DNA of 64,000 bases from Leishmania martiniquensis. Lineage: Eukaryota; Euglenozoa; Kinetoplastea; Trypanosomatida; Trypanosomatidae. The translations under genes were made by a program, and so were the position numbers. The stretch covers positions 873,501-937,500 of the forward strand of contig NC_090160.1 in the NCBI RefSeq assembly GCF_017916325.1. The letters are read 5' to 3'. This document shows, one piece after another, positions 28,433 to 38,675 of this stretch; the first letter of the stretch is position 1, and every line of letters starts with the position of its first letter. A model generated the notes under the pieces. That model was not told where the DNA came from, did not search any database, and saw only the letters and a list, made by a program, of their open reading frames with translations.

Positions 28433-30220
28433 CGCGTCGCGCCGCGTGAGCTCGCCGTCCGAAGGCTGAACGACAAGCGAAAGCGTATCAGAGCAGGAGA
28501 GCGGACAACAGCGCGTTTTCCCCCTTTTCCCCCTTTTTCACCGTCTTACCGTTTTTTTTGTTTGCGCTGTTTGTACATTTTACCCGCACTCTCCGCCTTC
28601 TCTCCCTCCCTGACGTTTCTGTGGAGGGGCGGGCGACTGCAACGAACGAACAGCAGACGCCACGCACTTTACAGCGAATGCGAGCGCACACTCCCTTACG
28701 GGCGCGTGCACGATTGCATATCAAAGCCACGATCACAGAAGAAGCGGGGCTCTTGTGCACGTGGCCAGTGAGGAGGGCAGCGTCAAGCCGCTCTTACATC
28801 TCAGCGCGCGCGTGCGAGACTTCGTGCACGCATACGCTTACGCAGAAGGGATTTTGCGTGACGCGTGTGAGCACTTACAAAGGGAAGTGATGGCCCACTC
28901 TTCATCCGAGCGCGATCGCTCTCTCCCTCGTGTGCGCACCTTTACTTCCCCCTTCACCTCAACGCACGCCTGACGTCAGCCGTCTCAGCCCCTCTCACGT
29001 CCTCCACACTTTTGATCATCTGTCTACTCAGGTTATTTTGCCTTCCCTCTCGCCGCCCCGCCGTCCCGCCTTTCTTCATGCTGCGCCTGTCGTCGTTACA
29101 GCCGTGCAGTCATTTATTTATTTGCTCATTTTGTTTCGGATCTCTTACCCGCTGCTATCAGCACTCCTCTCGCAACAGCGTAGGGTGTATGTGTGTGTGT
29201 ATGCACTGACGTGCCTCCGCCTGCATCTCTTCCCATCTGCGGGCGTCACCACTAAAATGTGCTCTCTCCCTCTCGTCGCGCCGAGTTCTGGTGCAGTCGA
29301 TGCGCATGCAGCAAGCAGTTTCCCTCTCGTTCTCTCCAAACAGCTGTAGGCGCGAGGAGAGGGGTATGCAGCAGTGCGATATCGGTGTACGCTCCTTCAC
29401 TTCTTCTTGATGTTTTTTTTGTTTCGCTCTCTCTCTCATCTCCCGACCTCCCACGGTCCCCTTCACCTCTCTCCGGTGCCGCCCAGTGGCCCGGGCCGGC
29501 CACCCGCCCTTCATATCCCGTCAAAATCTCTCCCATACCCCCTTTTCCCCTTTTTTGTAGTTCACCGTCGCCTTCTCGTATCCGGCGGGGCGGCGCTTCT
29601 CCCGTGGCTGTTTGTACGCGCACATCACCGGTGTGTCCTTTGCTTTGGTGCTTTACTGGCTCTCCGTGTTTTTCGCCATTTTTCGATGTGCGCACGCATG
29701 CACAGATTTCGTTTCTTCGTCTTCATTCGCTAATCGTGGTTGCCACCGTGCCCATCGGCGAGTGATTTTGTACGGGGTGGTCAGGCTCACATGCGCTGCT
29801 GGGTCTTCATGTGCGTATATCTGCAAGTGCGCGGCTTGAGAGCAGTTCCCTCAACAAGGATCGCTCCGCCATTCCCTCTGATCGCGTAGCACCTTCACTG
29901 CCGATCTCTTCAACGTCGAGCCTGTCATCTCTCTCTTGACCGTCGCCAGCCGCACCCTTTCCTTCGCCCCCCTTGGTCACTTGGAGAGTTGGTGGTACCG
30001 CCACGCGCGTCAACGTGTGTGTGTGTGTGTGACATCCACGTGTATCCGCACGCCTCTGCCTTACGACTTCTTTGCCACACAAACGTGTGGGTGCGTTGCA
30101 GGGGGAAGTTTCCGCAAGGCCGGAGTGTGGGTAGGCAGGATCGTTGTACGATCTGACGCAGCGCGTGCGTGGGCATCGCAGTAACGGCGCACCCCAATCA
30201 CAGAGGTCTTCTCTCTAGAA

Positions 30221-30238
30221 CACACACACACACACACA
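30221..30238. repeat. (CA)9 microsatellite
   Basis: Perfect CA dinucleotide run in the post-AEK1 spacer. Confidence 0.9.
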
Positions 30239-30657
30239 AATACACTTCTATTACCGATTGACATCCTCCTTTCCCCTTTTGTTCTTGTCTTTGTGAGATA
30301 GAGCTATGCTCCGAACAATGTGAGCGTTTGGGGCGGCGTGCTCTTGGAACGTGAGAGTGTCGGTATCTTACCCGTGTCTGTAGCAGCCGGTGGAGAGGGA
30401 GGGCGCATCAGCATTCGTCCCTTTATGGTATCTCTGTGTCTCTGTGTGTATATACTCAGCTGTCTGTCTTTTTCTTCTTTGTGTTGCATGCGCGTGCGGT
30501 CGGAGAATTTCGCCTGTGTGGATGGGCATCTGCGTTGCAGAGAGCAGAGAGAAATACTGCCCGGCTTGTGCCTTGAAAGGTTCTGCTCCGAGATAGAGCG
30601 CGTGATATGGTGTGCCGTCATGTGTGTATGCCACTTTAGGCCTCTACGGGCGCCGTA

Positions 30658-30942
30658 TCATGTGCGTAGGCATTTATACATGCATATATATATATGCGTG
30701 TGCTCGTGTGGCGTACGTAGGTGAAACGGCTCTCTGATGCAGCTTACATCGACTGTCACGCGCCCGCATTGGCAGCAGTACACGCAGCTACCGCCGTCCT
30801 CGCAGCGGACTGCATCGCCCTCTTCAAAAGGACAGCCGCTTTCTGCCTGTAAAAGGTGGCACAGTCCCTGAACAGCGTGTGCGATGCGGATAAATCGGCA
30901 ACAGAGTTGTCTCTCTTCTACCTTTTCAGTCACTTCTGCCAT
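30658..30942 (-). CDS. weak candidate: antisense Cys-rich small protein
   Basis: A 94-codon minus-strand frame in the 3-kb spacer, starting MAEVTEKVEERQLCCRFIRI. It includes a Cys cluster (SGCPFEEGDAVRC, then CVYCCQCGRVTVDVSC) that superficially resembles a zinc-binding module. Its last ~20 residues read through an AT/GT simple repeat, and it opposes the strand of every other gene, so it is probably spurious. Confidence 0.15.
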   Translation of the reverse strand: MAEVTEKVEERQLCCRFIRIAHAVQGLCHLLQAESGCPFEEGDAVRCEDGGSCVYCCQCGRVTVDVSCIREPFHLRTPHEHTHIYICMYKCLRT

Positions 30943-31431
30943 CTGTGCTGCTGTGCGCGTTAGTCCAATGCGTTTTTCGTGTCTCCCCGCCTCGCTTCTG
31001 CCCGCATGGTCAGCCGCGTACCTTACCTCGACCGCCCGTCTGCCGAGCGCCACCCTTCCCTTGTATTCCTCCGTTGCCTCCTTCCCCCCTCCCTCTCTTT
31101 CTCGCTTAATCAGAACGAAGGTGCCGCTTATCTGAATTCCACGTCTACGTTCTCGTACACGCGCACTCATACGCTTGCGCTTCTCACTCTTCTGACGGCC
31201 CATGCAAACGCGCGCGCAACTTAACGGAGACAGGTGCCGAGGCAGCAGAAGTAGAAGCAGAAGCGGCGGTGCCTCTGCCTCACTAGTTTCGAGAGCCCTC
31301 TAGTGGGCCATCGTTCAGGTCGACACGCCGCATTTCCACGCCCTCGGCTCCCAGGACGTCGCTTAGCGCACTCCCAGAGGTACGCAAACGCCCCCACCCA
31401 CACGTTGCTGAATTCCCGCTGCAGGTCGAAG

Positions 31432-32526
31432 ATGTCCTTGGGCGGCGGTGAAAATAGCCACGCCTTCCGTTATGGCGCTCCTGCAGCCGTCGTTGACCCG
31501 TTGCTATCGTTCCTCTTCGATCTGCGGCGCATGGAGGGCTCTGTTCTATCCACTCTCGAACATCTTGGAGTCAAGCGTCGAAGCCTGCCTCATCCTTTCG
31601 GGGATGGCCCATCTGCAGCCCTACCAAAGGCCTCAGCCACCGCGGACGACTCTGCGGCAGCACTTCCCGGCTCGCCGTCGTCTTCAAGGTCAGCGTCCGA
31701 CCCCATTGAGGCCTATGCGGACGAGGTTGCCGCTAGCCGCTCTGATGCGCGTGATACGAGCGTAGAAGGCGTGATATGTCAACTCTTGTGCTGGCTTGGC
31801 TCCCAATCGTCCTCCCTCTGCTCCTCGCAGACACCCTCGCAGCAACTCCTGTCACTTTTCGTGGCTGCTGCTGGAGCAGAAGCAGACGTCTTTGTGCGCG
31901 ACTCGGCCACGCAGGAGGTTAGCCACGTCGGCCGCCCCTGCAAGAGGGCCAAACCCGATCGAAGCCCTGCGCCAGCCCCGCCCGACGTGGATGCCTTTGT
32001 GCGCGGCGATGATAGCACGGTGCACCTCGTTGGTGCTCTCACTGCCGCGGATATCCAGGCGGCAGTGCAGAAGTGGCGCGAGTACGAGAGGCTTCTCCAG
32101 AGTGGCGTGACGGAGATGAAAGCGACGTTGGCTGCCGTGACCGCCACGCGCCCGGGCAACTCGCTTTGTTGTCATGCTAAGTGGGTCGAGCACGCCCGCA
32201 GTAGTGCCAAGGTGAAGTGCGTGCTGCCAGCTAGCACGGTGCTCAAGCGAAACTATGAGGAGCGTATACGCCTCAACGACGCCCTGGCAACTTGCCAGGC
32301 TGCAGTGCACACCGCCTACGTTGCCCTAGAGGAGAAGCTGGATGTGTTCTTGGAGGAGGTGCAAACGGTCGACCGACAGGAGCGACTCTTTCAGCATCAC
32401 GTATCCATGGCGCGCATCGAGTGCGCTGCGTTGCATGCGTTACGTAGTCGCATCAAGCAAGCTCGAAAAGCCCTGGAGCGGTGTATTTATGGTGAGCGCG
32501 GTGCGCTGAAAGTGCAGCCGCGCTAG
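31432..32526 (+). CDS. coiled-coil protein of unknown function
   Basis: A 364-residue protein. The N-terminal third starts with a short hydrophobic/helical motif (VDPLLSFLFDLRRMEGSVLS) followed by Ser/Ala-rich, probably disordered sequence. A basic cluster (RPCKRAKPDRSP) at ~165-175 could be a nuclear localisation signal. Residues ~210-350 are strongly helical and charged, with heptad-like spacing (AAVQKWREYERLLQSGVTEM; ALEEKLDVFLEEVQTVDRQE), suggesting a coiled-coil. Family not recognised; a nuclear structural component would fit the layout, but this is speculation. Confidence 0.8.
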   Translation: MSLGGGENSHAFRYGAPAAVVDPLLSFLFDLRRMEGSVLSTLEHLGVKRRSLPHPFGDGPSAALPKASATADDSAAALPGSPSSSRSASDPIEAYADEVAASRSDARDTSVEGVICQLLCWLGSQSSSLCSSQTPSQQLLSLFVAAAGAEADVFVRDSATQEVSHVGRPCKRAKPDRSPAPAPPDVDAFVRGDDSTVHLVGALTAADIQAAVQKWREYERLLQSGVTEMKATLAAVTATRPGNSLCCHAKWVEHARSSAKVKCVLPASTVLKRNYEERIRLNDALATCQAAVHTAYVALEEKLDVFLEEVQTVDRQERLFQHHVSMARIECAALHALRSRIKQARKALERCIYGERGALKVQPR

Positions 32527-33664
32527 CTTGAAAGGGCCCCATGCGCATGCTTGTTTGGGTGGGTGCGTTGGCGGCTGCGTTGACACCGCGGAAGGGATGC
32601 TGAGTGGGGTCTGCATGTGGATGTAAAAGAGGAGGTAGGGGACAGTGTGCGCTTCGCGCCTTTGCGAAAGACGCTCTCCTTTTCCTTGCTGCTGCTCTGC
32701 AGGCTGCCTGCCCCTCAGCTTCCGATTGCGCCTGATCGTGTTTGCGCTCTCCCGTTTCCTCTTCCCTCTGCGCTCTTGTGCACGCCGGCGTTGCCACAGC
32801 AATATACGGTGCAGCTGCTGCAGATTCGAAGCACTCAGGAATGCGCCGGTGCAAACGGAAAGAACGGCTCCTGTGGCGCACCGGTGACGAGGACAAATAC
32901 TGTTGCGTGTGAAGCAGTCAAAGAGAGGATGATGCGGTCACATCGCCACTTCGCCGTTTTTTCCTTCTCTCCGTTGCCCCCGCCACCCTCTCTCTCTCTC
33001 ACCTTCGCTGCTGGCAGCAGGGACACACCTCTCAGCATGCCGCATCTCAGGGGTGCAGTGCCTCACACACAATCTCTCTGCGTGAGGGCACCGAGAAGCC
33101 TTTCGATTCGCCAATGCCGAACCACCGCTGATGGTGGCGCGGAATTGTGTATGTACCACACGGGGTGGCTACGAGGATGTATCTCGCCAGGACCCCACTC
33201 TGCCCGCTGGTGTGGGGAGCCTAGCTCACCCTGAGGGGGAGGAGGCGTACCGCGTGGAAACCTGCACACATGGTAGCAGTCGTGAGACGACGTGCAATGC
33301 TGATGTGTAGCCTTGGAGGTTAGGACAGCGGCCAGGGGAGTAAGTCGGTGCGTTGCTGCTTCGCATCGCGAGGCGCTTGTGGTCTCTGTGCCAGGGCCGG
33401 GGGGCAGAGTGAGGCTGCGTGTGTGCTCTGCAAATGACAGAGACGTGAGCGCCTCATGTGAACCACTGAACTCCTTCGGCTCCCCCTCTGCTATTTTTTT
33501 CATTTCTCACCGCGCCAATTCATCGGCGGCTTTCACCAACACACGCGCTCCCCACTTTCGATCACACTCAGCCACCGTCTTCTGCACCCCCCCTCTTGCG
33601 GCTGCTCCCCTTTCGGCACCCCGTTCGTCTGCTCGGCATCTTTGTGTGCACGCCGTCATCACAT
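32527..33664. other. intergenic spacer with possible degenerate retroposon
   Basis: No gene seen. The stretch ~33100-33430 shares short matches with the long inverted repeat: a 16-base match at 33111-33126 to 45171-45186, and a ggggggcagag-like match near 33400. It may be a decayed copy in the + orientation. The CT-rich tract at 33580-33600 lies ahead of the Puf gene. Confidence 0.4.
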
Positions 33665-35386
33665 ATGGGCCGCACGAACGTGAAGAGGCAGGAGGCGCGA
33701 GAGGAGCGCCTCCGGAAGCTTCCTCAGTCGGAGCGACTGACCAAGAGCGCTCTCATCAAGAAGAAGGAGGGCCGCGTACTCGATGCATCTGAAAAGCATG
33801 CGCTGAAGATGTCGTCGGAGCATGGCGAGATACTACGCCTTTGGGAGAAACTGCGTACAATCGAGGAGCGCACAGAGGAGCAGGCCGCCGCGCCCGCGAG
33901 CAAGAAGACTGCATACGAGCACAAGTATCCCATGGTGGAGAAGCTCATACATCTCATCGAGCCCAAGTTCGCGAACCTCGTGCGCACGCCCAGCGTGAGC
34001 CGAGTGGTGCAGTCCATGATCAAGTATGGCTCGGGGGAGCAGGTCGGCAAGATCTTAAAGTGGATCTCGAAGGACTTCGCCACCTACGCGACCGACGCCT
34101 ACGCGCATTTCGTTGTCTGCGCGTTGGTGCGCCACGCCCCACACGAGGCCTACAGCAAACTGATGACGCAGGTGGTACCGTCGGTGCCGCAGCTTGTGAC
34201 GCATAAGTTCGGCATCGGGGCGCTCCACTCAGTCTACAGCAGTCGCTGGTGCAGCCCAGGGGACCGTAGTCTCCTGCTTTTGGCTGTATTTAAGGACAAC
34301 GTTGCAGTGATGAAGCGGTGGCCGGGGTATCCAGACGTGGAGCAGGTCCTCAAGCAGAACCCGTCGCTTCAGCGGCGCCTTCTCACTCGTCTCTTTGACC
34401 TCAGCGACAAGCTCGTATCGCAGAAGGGGGCCATAGGGTACCCCTTTGTGCAGCGACTCGTCGGCGCCTACGTGCGCTGCGGCACACGCGACGAGGTGAG
34501 TGAGCTGTGCGACACACTTCGCCCGCACATGGCCGCTATTGCAGTCACCCGGGAAGGCGCCCCTCTCGCCTCCCTCGCCTTCTCCTTGACAGAGCCAAAG
34601 AGGCGCAAAGAGGTTTTGAGCAGCTTCAACGCACAGCTGGGGGAGCTTAGCACCAGCAAGTATGCCGCCCCGGTTATTGCTCGCCTATTTGACCTCCTGT
34701 ACGACGCACAGATGCTCAAGAAGTATGTTGCTAGCGACCTAGCGGAACACATAGGGCAGGTAGTCAACAGCCCTTACGGCTACCAGATTCTGATGCACCT
34801 GCTCACCCCGCACGAGGAGCGCAAGTGGAAGTTTCTGCTCCCCAACTGGCATGAGCACAACCTCTTCTCTATGGAGAATAAGGAGTGGAATCACCACACG
34901 TGGCTCACGTCGACGCTTGGCGCCGAGACGGTAGAGATATGCAGCAAGTCCGCTATCACATCCCACCTTGCAGCACTGCCGATGCTGGTCAAGGCATTCT
35001 TGCAGTATGCTACTAACGAAGCCAACAGTGCCAAACTGAACCGCCACCACGCTGCGCTTATCGCACGCGAAATTCTCCACGTTATGCATCACGAGCCACT
35101 GTACAAGGCTGCCATTCAACTTTCGGCGGAGGAGGTGCAGTCTTTGTCCAAGTTGGCACCCGCACAGGGAAAGCGAGAGCGTGGGGATGGCGCAGAGGGA
35201 GAGGAGGAGTCTGCTGTGGCGCCGACGAAGCGCGTCAAGCGTGAAAATGGCAGCCATAGACCCTCAGCGCTCCCCGCAGCAGACAAACGGAAGGGGTCGA
35301 AGGTGTCCGTGGCCGCTGCTGCTGCTGCTGCAGTGGAGGGCGCGCGAGTCAAGACGAATCTTACGAAGCGGGCCAAGAAGATTTAG
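33665..35386 (+). CDS. Puf-domain nucleolar RNA-binding protein, PUM3/Puf6-like
   Basis: A 573-residue protein. After a basic N-terminal region (GRTNVKRQEAREERLRKL), residues ~95-420 consist of Pumilio-like helical repeats (KFANLVRTPSVSRVVQSMIK; HFVVCALVRHAPHEAYSKLM; VVNSPYGYQILMHLLTPHEE). The central part is a CPL-like extension, the arrangement of the PUM3/Puf6 branch. That branch binds structured nucleic acid without base-specific recognition and acts in 60S ribosome biogenesis in the nucleolus. The C-terminus is Lys/Ala-rich with NLS-like patches (PTKRVKREN; TKRAKKI). I recall a T. brucei nuclear Puf gene close to AEK1 in synteny. ATG 33665 follows a CT-rich leader; the upstream open frame is not protein-like. 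Confidence 0.85.
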   Translation: MGRTNVKRQEAREERLRKLPQSERLTKSALIKKKEGRVLDASEKHALKMSSEHGEILRLWEKLRTIEERTEEQAAAPASKKTAYEHKYPMVEKLIHLIEPKFANLVRTPSVSRVVQSMIKYGSGEQVGKILKWISKDFATYATDAYAHFVVCALVRHAPHEAYSKLMTQVVPSVPQLVTHKFGIGALHSVYSSRWCSPGDRSLLLLAVFKDNVAVMKRWPGYPDVEQVLKQNPSLQRRLLTRLFDLSDKLVSQKGAIGYPFVQRLVGAYVRCGTRDEVSELCDTLRPHMAAIAVTREGAPLASLAFSLTEPKRRKEVLSSFNAQLGELSTSKYAAPVIARLFDLLYDAQMLKKYVASDLAEHIGQVVNSPYGYQILMHLLTPHEERKWKFLLPNWHEHNLFSMENKEWNHHTWLTSTLGAETVEICSKSAITSHLAALPMLVKAFLQYATNEANSAKLNRHHAALIAREILHVMHHEPLYKAAIQLSAEEVQSLSKLAPAQGKRERGDGAEGEEESAVAPTKRVKRENGSHRPSALPAADKRKGSKVSVAAAAAAAVEGARVKTNLTKRAKKI

Positions 35387-36677
35387 GCCTGTATCGCATC
35401 GGCGGTAGTCAGCCGCCCTGTTGGCTCGCTGACGTGTGGTGCGCTTGCGCCTGTCGGCAGATTACACCAGCTTTAATGTGACTAACAAAGTGGATATGCG
35501 TAAGCGCGAGGAGGTGCCCGTGGCGAAGGAGGAGGGGGGGAGGTCTGAGTGGGAGGCCGCGTTCTTTCCTTCTTCCTAAGCCTTGTGGGAAGTGCACAGG
35601 TGCACTTGTTACAGAGGAGCGCGTTGCACGAGGGGGGCGGCAGGAGCTGTGACGGTGGCGGCCACCGGGGGAGAGCGGGGTGCGCCCCTGTTCGTCCATC
35701 GCTTGCTTTTGCCCCTCCACGCCGGCTATGGCGGCAAAGGACCTGTGAACGCGTACCCGCGAGCGATCCAGTCGAGTAACGTTTGTGCTTTCTTCCCTCC
35801 TTTTTTTCCATCTCTTAGCGGATCGCTCCGTTGAGACCCCTCCCCTGACGGCGGACTTCGACGCAAACGTGGAACAGAGGCGGTTCGGTCTCGAACATCC
35901 TCCACGAAGCTGAGAGGTGTGAAGGATGAGGCACCTACATGATCGGTGAGCCGAGGGCACTGTATTTGCTCGCGCACAGGCTTGCCTACCCAAGTAGGAA
36001 TACGGTTTCCTATACGTGTCTCTGTAGTGCTGCGAGGGACCGGCGACAGGTATCTGCTTGCGCGACGGTGACTGCTCCATGTTTTCGCAGGCAGCGCTTG
36101 TCCTATGCGGCTTCTTCTTCCGTGTTAGGGGGCTATGGTCTTTGCTCGGTGTTGGAATGGGGGCGCGCTCTCAAGGCGCTAGAGGGCGAGCGCAGCACGG
36201 CTCTGAACTTGCTGCCTGTTTCGTCCGGGTGCGTCATCTATCTATAGGGGGGGGGAAAGAACGCGGAGGAGACCCCCCCTCGTGCCACGCCAGTAAGGGC
36301 TGTGGCCGAACCTCTTCTTCCTTCGCACTCGAACTTACCGACACCTGCTGTTATCCACCACTGCCTCTCCTGCCGCACTTACTGCGTGTGGTCGTGCGGA
36401 CCTTCACCCACCCACCCACCATCATGTGGTGCGCCACAAATCCTCGTACATCGGATTGCCATCTCCCTCGCTCCTCATTTCTTTCTCCCTTGTAGGCTCG
36501 GTGCACCCGGAACATCACGGACAGCGTTGATTCCCACCGCAACAACCGCAGCTACCACACGACGGACGGACAGCAGTACCAGCCCTTCAGAGCGGACGTG
36601 CACTGGATGAGCACAATAGTCTGTGCTGCGCCCTTCTTCCCTCTTTATTTGCGTGTAGCCGCGCGAAGCGTTTTGGC
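35387..36677. other. intergenic spacer
   Basis: No gene seen. It includes a G-rich block (35520-35550), a G-run at 36246-36255 and a terminal CT tract with AG at 36657-36658. Confidence 0.55.
36628..36658 (+). promoter_or_regulatory. polypyrimidine tract and AG acceptor of adenylate kinase
   Basis: The tract gcgcccttcttccctcttta, then tttgcgtgtag, ends in AG 19 bases before the ATG. It is a compact, convincing trans-splice acceptor. Confidence 0.5.
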
Positions 36678-37382
36678 ATGGCGGGCAAGTTTCTGCGGCT
36701 CTTGTTCGTCGGTGCGCCGGGCGTAGGGAAGGGGACTTACTCCAGTCGCGCAGCCGTGTCGCTTGGGTGCCACGCTGTCTCTAGCGGAGACCTTCTGCGG
36801 AAGGAGGTGGCGAAGGGAACGCCAATCGGCAGGCAGGTGAAAGGGCTGATTGAAAAGGGCTTCTTTGTTCCCGATGAGCTCATCGCTGATATGGTATTGC
36901 AGCACATCGCCTCGCTGTCAGTGGACAAAGAACGCCCGAATGGGTACATCTTGGACGGTTACCCGCGTAACCTTTCCCAGGCAACATCGCTGTGGACTTC
37001 AGGAGACATCAAGATAGACCATGTCATCAACTTCACTCAGCCGCGCAGCGTGATCATCAAGAAGCTCTCATCGCGCTGCTCCTGCCCGGACTGCGGATTC
37101 GTCTACAACCTGGCCTCTATCGACGAGGGAGGGATAAAGATGGATCCCCTCAGGCCCAAGGTGGATGGTGTGTGCGACAAGTGCGGCTGTACAAAGCCTC
37201 TTATCACTCGAAAGGACGATGCAATCGATGTAGTGACGAAACGCCACGATGAGTACAGCGCCGTCGCGATGCCGCTCCTTCGCTTTTACAAGGAGAAAGG
37301 TATCTTGCACGATTTCCCAATACTGGGCAGTGTGAAAGTGTACCTGCCGAAGCTGCTCGGTCTTATTTCCAGGCTGGAGTAG
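36678..37382 (+). CDS. adenylate kinase, zinc-lid type
   Basis: A 234-residue nucleoside monophosphate kinase catalysing ATP + AMP = 2 ADP. The P-loop GAPGVGKGT is at residues 12-20, SSGDLLRKEV forms the AMP-binding helix, and LDGYPRNLSQ is the family DG(F/Y)PR motif. The long lid contains CSCPDCGFVYN and CDKCGC, a four-Cys zinc site as in long-form adenylate kinases. TKRHDEY is the conserved lid-closing/R motif region. No peroxisomal (PTS1) C-terminus (ends SRLE) and no N-terminal flagellar extension are seen, so a cytosolic location is the default; a cryptic mitochondrial signal is possible. Trypanosomatids encode several such isoforms; which one this is cannot be fixed here. Confidence 0.95.
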   Translation: MAGKFLRLLFVGAPGVGKGTYSSRAAVSLGCHAVSSGDLLRKEVAKGTPIGRQVKGLIEKGFFVPDELIADMVLQHIASLSVDKERPNGYILDGYPRNLSQATSLWTSGDIKIDHVINFTQPRSVIIKKLSSRCSCPDCGFVYNLASIDEGGIKMDPLRPKVDGVCDKCGCTKPLITRKDDAIDVVTKRHDEYSAVAMPLLRFYKEKGILHDFPILGSVKVYLPKLLGLISRLE

Positions 37383-38285
37383 CGCCCGTGCATGTGGGCG
37401 TGTCGCTATTTTTTCTTTTTGGTGCCGCACAAGGCCTTACTTTCCCTGTTCTCCCCGCCGCTGCGCGTTGGAGTATGCGTATCTGCCGAGAAGTTTCCTC
37501 TTCTCGTGTCTCCTCGCCTCTTGCCTTGCCCGCACCGCCCTCTCATAGGTGTTGCCTTTTTCTCTCCCATACCTTCACGCCCGCTTCTATCTGCGAGTGG
37601 TGGGTTCCCGCATCTCAGGCGCATTGGCGCGTGGGTACGCAGATGCGAAACCGCGTACCCGTCAGGCGCAGCCACGGGCCGACGGTGTGGGGGATCTCAA
37701 CTTTTTGCAGTAGACACTCGACTCACGGGAAAAAAAGTGGCAACGAAAAAAACAAATGCCTCCGAGCTGAGAGCGGGGCGAGTCTGCGTCCCGTCGAGCG
37801 TCATCCTCTGCCTTTAACTGCTCAGCTGACTTTTCTCTCCGTCTCTGTAGTGCCGCATCTGTACACTTGAGAGGCTGAACACGGCGCCGCCACCACACGC
37901 GGATCTCTACGAAGACCAAGGTATGCTGCCATGAGCTACCTGGACTTCTTTTCTCTGTGTGCACCTGGTAGGCCTTTGCCGCACGCGATGGGAGTGCCCC
38001 GGGGCGTGTCCCTCCTCCGTCCCTGTGGCGCTCTTTGCTCTTCGCCTCCTCTGCTTCATCTTTTTCTGACGCCCCTCGGCGCCCATGCGTGATTTGATAA
38101 CTCCCTCTTTGTGCTTCTCTCCGTGCGCGTGAGCGTTGGCGTATTTGTCCATACCCTCGCCATAACTTTGTTCACATCTCCTCACTTTGTCAGCCGCCGC
38201 CGAGCTTGACCTTTCTCAGTATTTTTTTTGCCCGCACGATTCAGTGCTCTTCTCGCACAGAGCTCTTCCGGGCGTCCTCTCAGAC
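37383..38285. other. intergenic spacer
   Basis: No gene seen. T-rich and CT-rich blocks at 37410-37570 and 38020-38230, the last ending in attttttttg, are plausible splice signals for the mini-protein at 38286. Confidence 0.55.
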
Positions 38286-38675
38286 ATGCCGCCGCGCCGA
38301 AAATCCGCTTCCGGCTCGAAGTCGCGGTCCGCTTCGAAGTCGTCACGGAAGTCGTCGCCGCGTCCGTCCGGCCGCGAACCGGCAAAGAGCCCATCCCTGC
38401 CCCCACCGGACCCGGCAGCTGTGCAGCGACTGGTCGATGAGGCCATTGCGCGTGCGCGGGAGAGGCGTGCGTCGAATGATGTCACGGCGCAGCGAACGAG
38501 TATCAGCGCCTCGTCGCATCAGCCTGTGCTGGAGCGCTGTGTCACGCATCTATTCTCCGCTGGTGTGTCAGAGAAGATGACAGACATAGCGAAGGCCTTT
38601 CTAGTAACCTGTATTACGGTGTACTTTACATGGGTAGGCTATGCCTTCTACCGTGAGTGGACTGCGAAGCAGTGA
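38286..38675 (+). CDS. tail-anchored mini-protein, copy 1 of a tandem pair
   Basis: A 129-residue protein. Residues 1-45 are Ser/Lys/Arg-rich (SASGSKSRSASKSSRKSS), possibly a mitochondrial presequence or disordered basic tail. The C-terminal 33 residues contain one membrane helix: EKMTDIAKAFLVTCITVYFT then WVGYAFYREWTAKQ. The same pattern recurs in the next gene (39989-40225): D.A.AFLV.CI.VYFT..GY..YRE. Function unknown. The (M/L)TD...(V/G)GY..Y layout is reminiscent of small cytochrome-oxidase or ATP-synthase accessory subunits (COX7A-like), so mitochondrial inner membrane is a guess. Confidence 0.75.
   Translation: MPPRRKSASGSKSRSASKSSRKSSPRPSGREPAKSPSLPPPDPAAVQRLVDEAIARARERRASNDVTAQRTSISASSHQPVLERCVTHLFSAGVSEKMTDIAKAFLVTCITVYFTWVGYAFYREWTAKQ

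Larger units (their letters stand above)
28433..31431. other. 3-kb gene-poor spacer downstream of AEK1
   Basis: The longest stretch without a supported gene in the first half of the window. It holds CT tracts, a (GT)8 run near 30015-30031, a (CA)9 run at 30221-30238 and an AT-rich spot at 30680-30696. A Cys-rich minus-strand frame (30658-30942) is listed separately as weak. Most of it is probably AEK1 3'UTR plus the 5'UTR of the next gene. Confidence 0.55.

Noticed and set aside
30738..30872. 44-codon + strand frame (MQLTSTVTRPHWQQYTQLPP...) in the AEK1 3' spacer
   Set aside because: Too short, no recognised family and overlaps an equally plausible antisense frame.
35409..36080. 223-codon minus-strand frame after the Puf gene
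   Set aside because: Arg/Pro/His-rich, typical of antisense reading of GC-rich spacer; no upstream pyrimidine tract on that strand.
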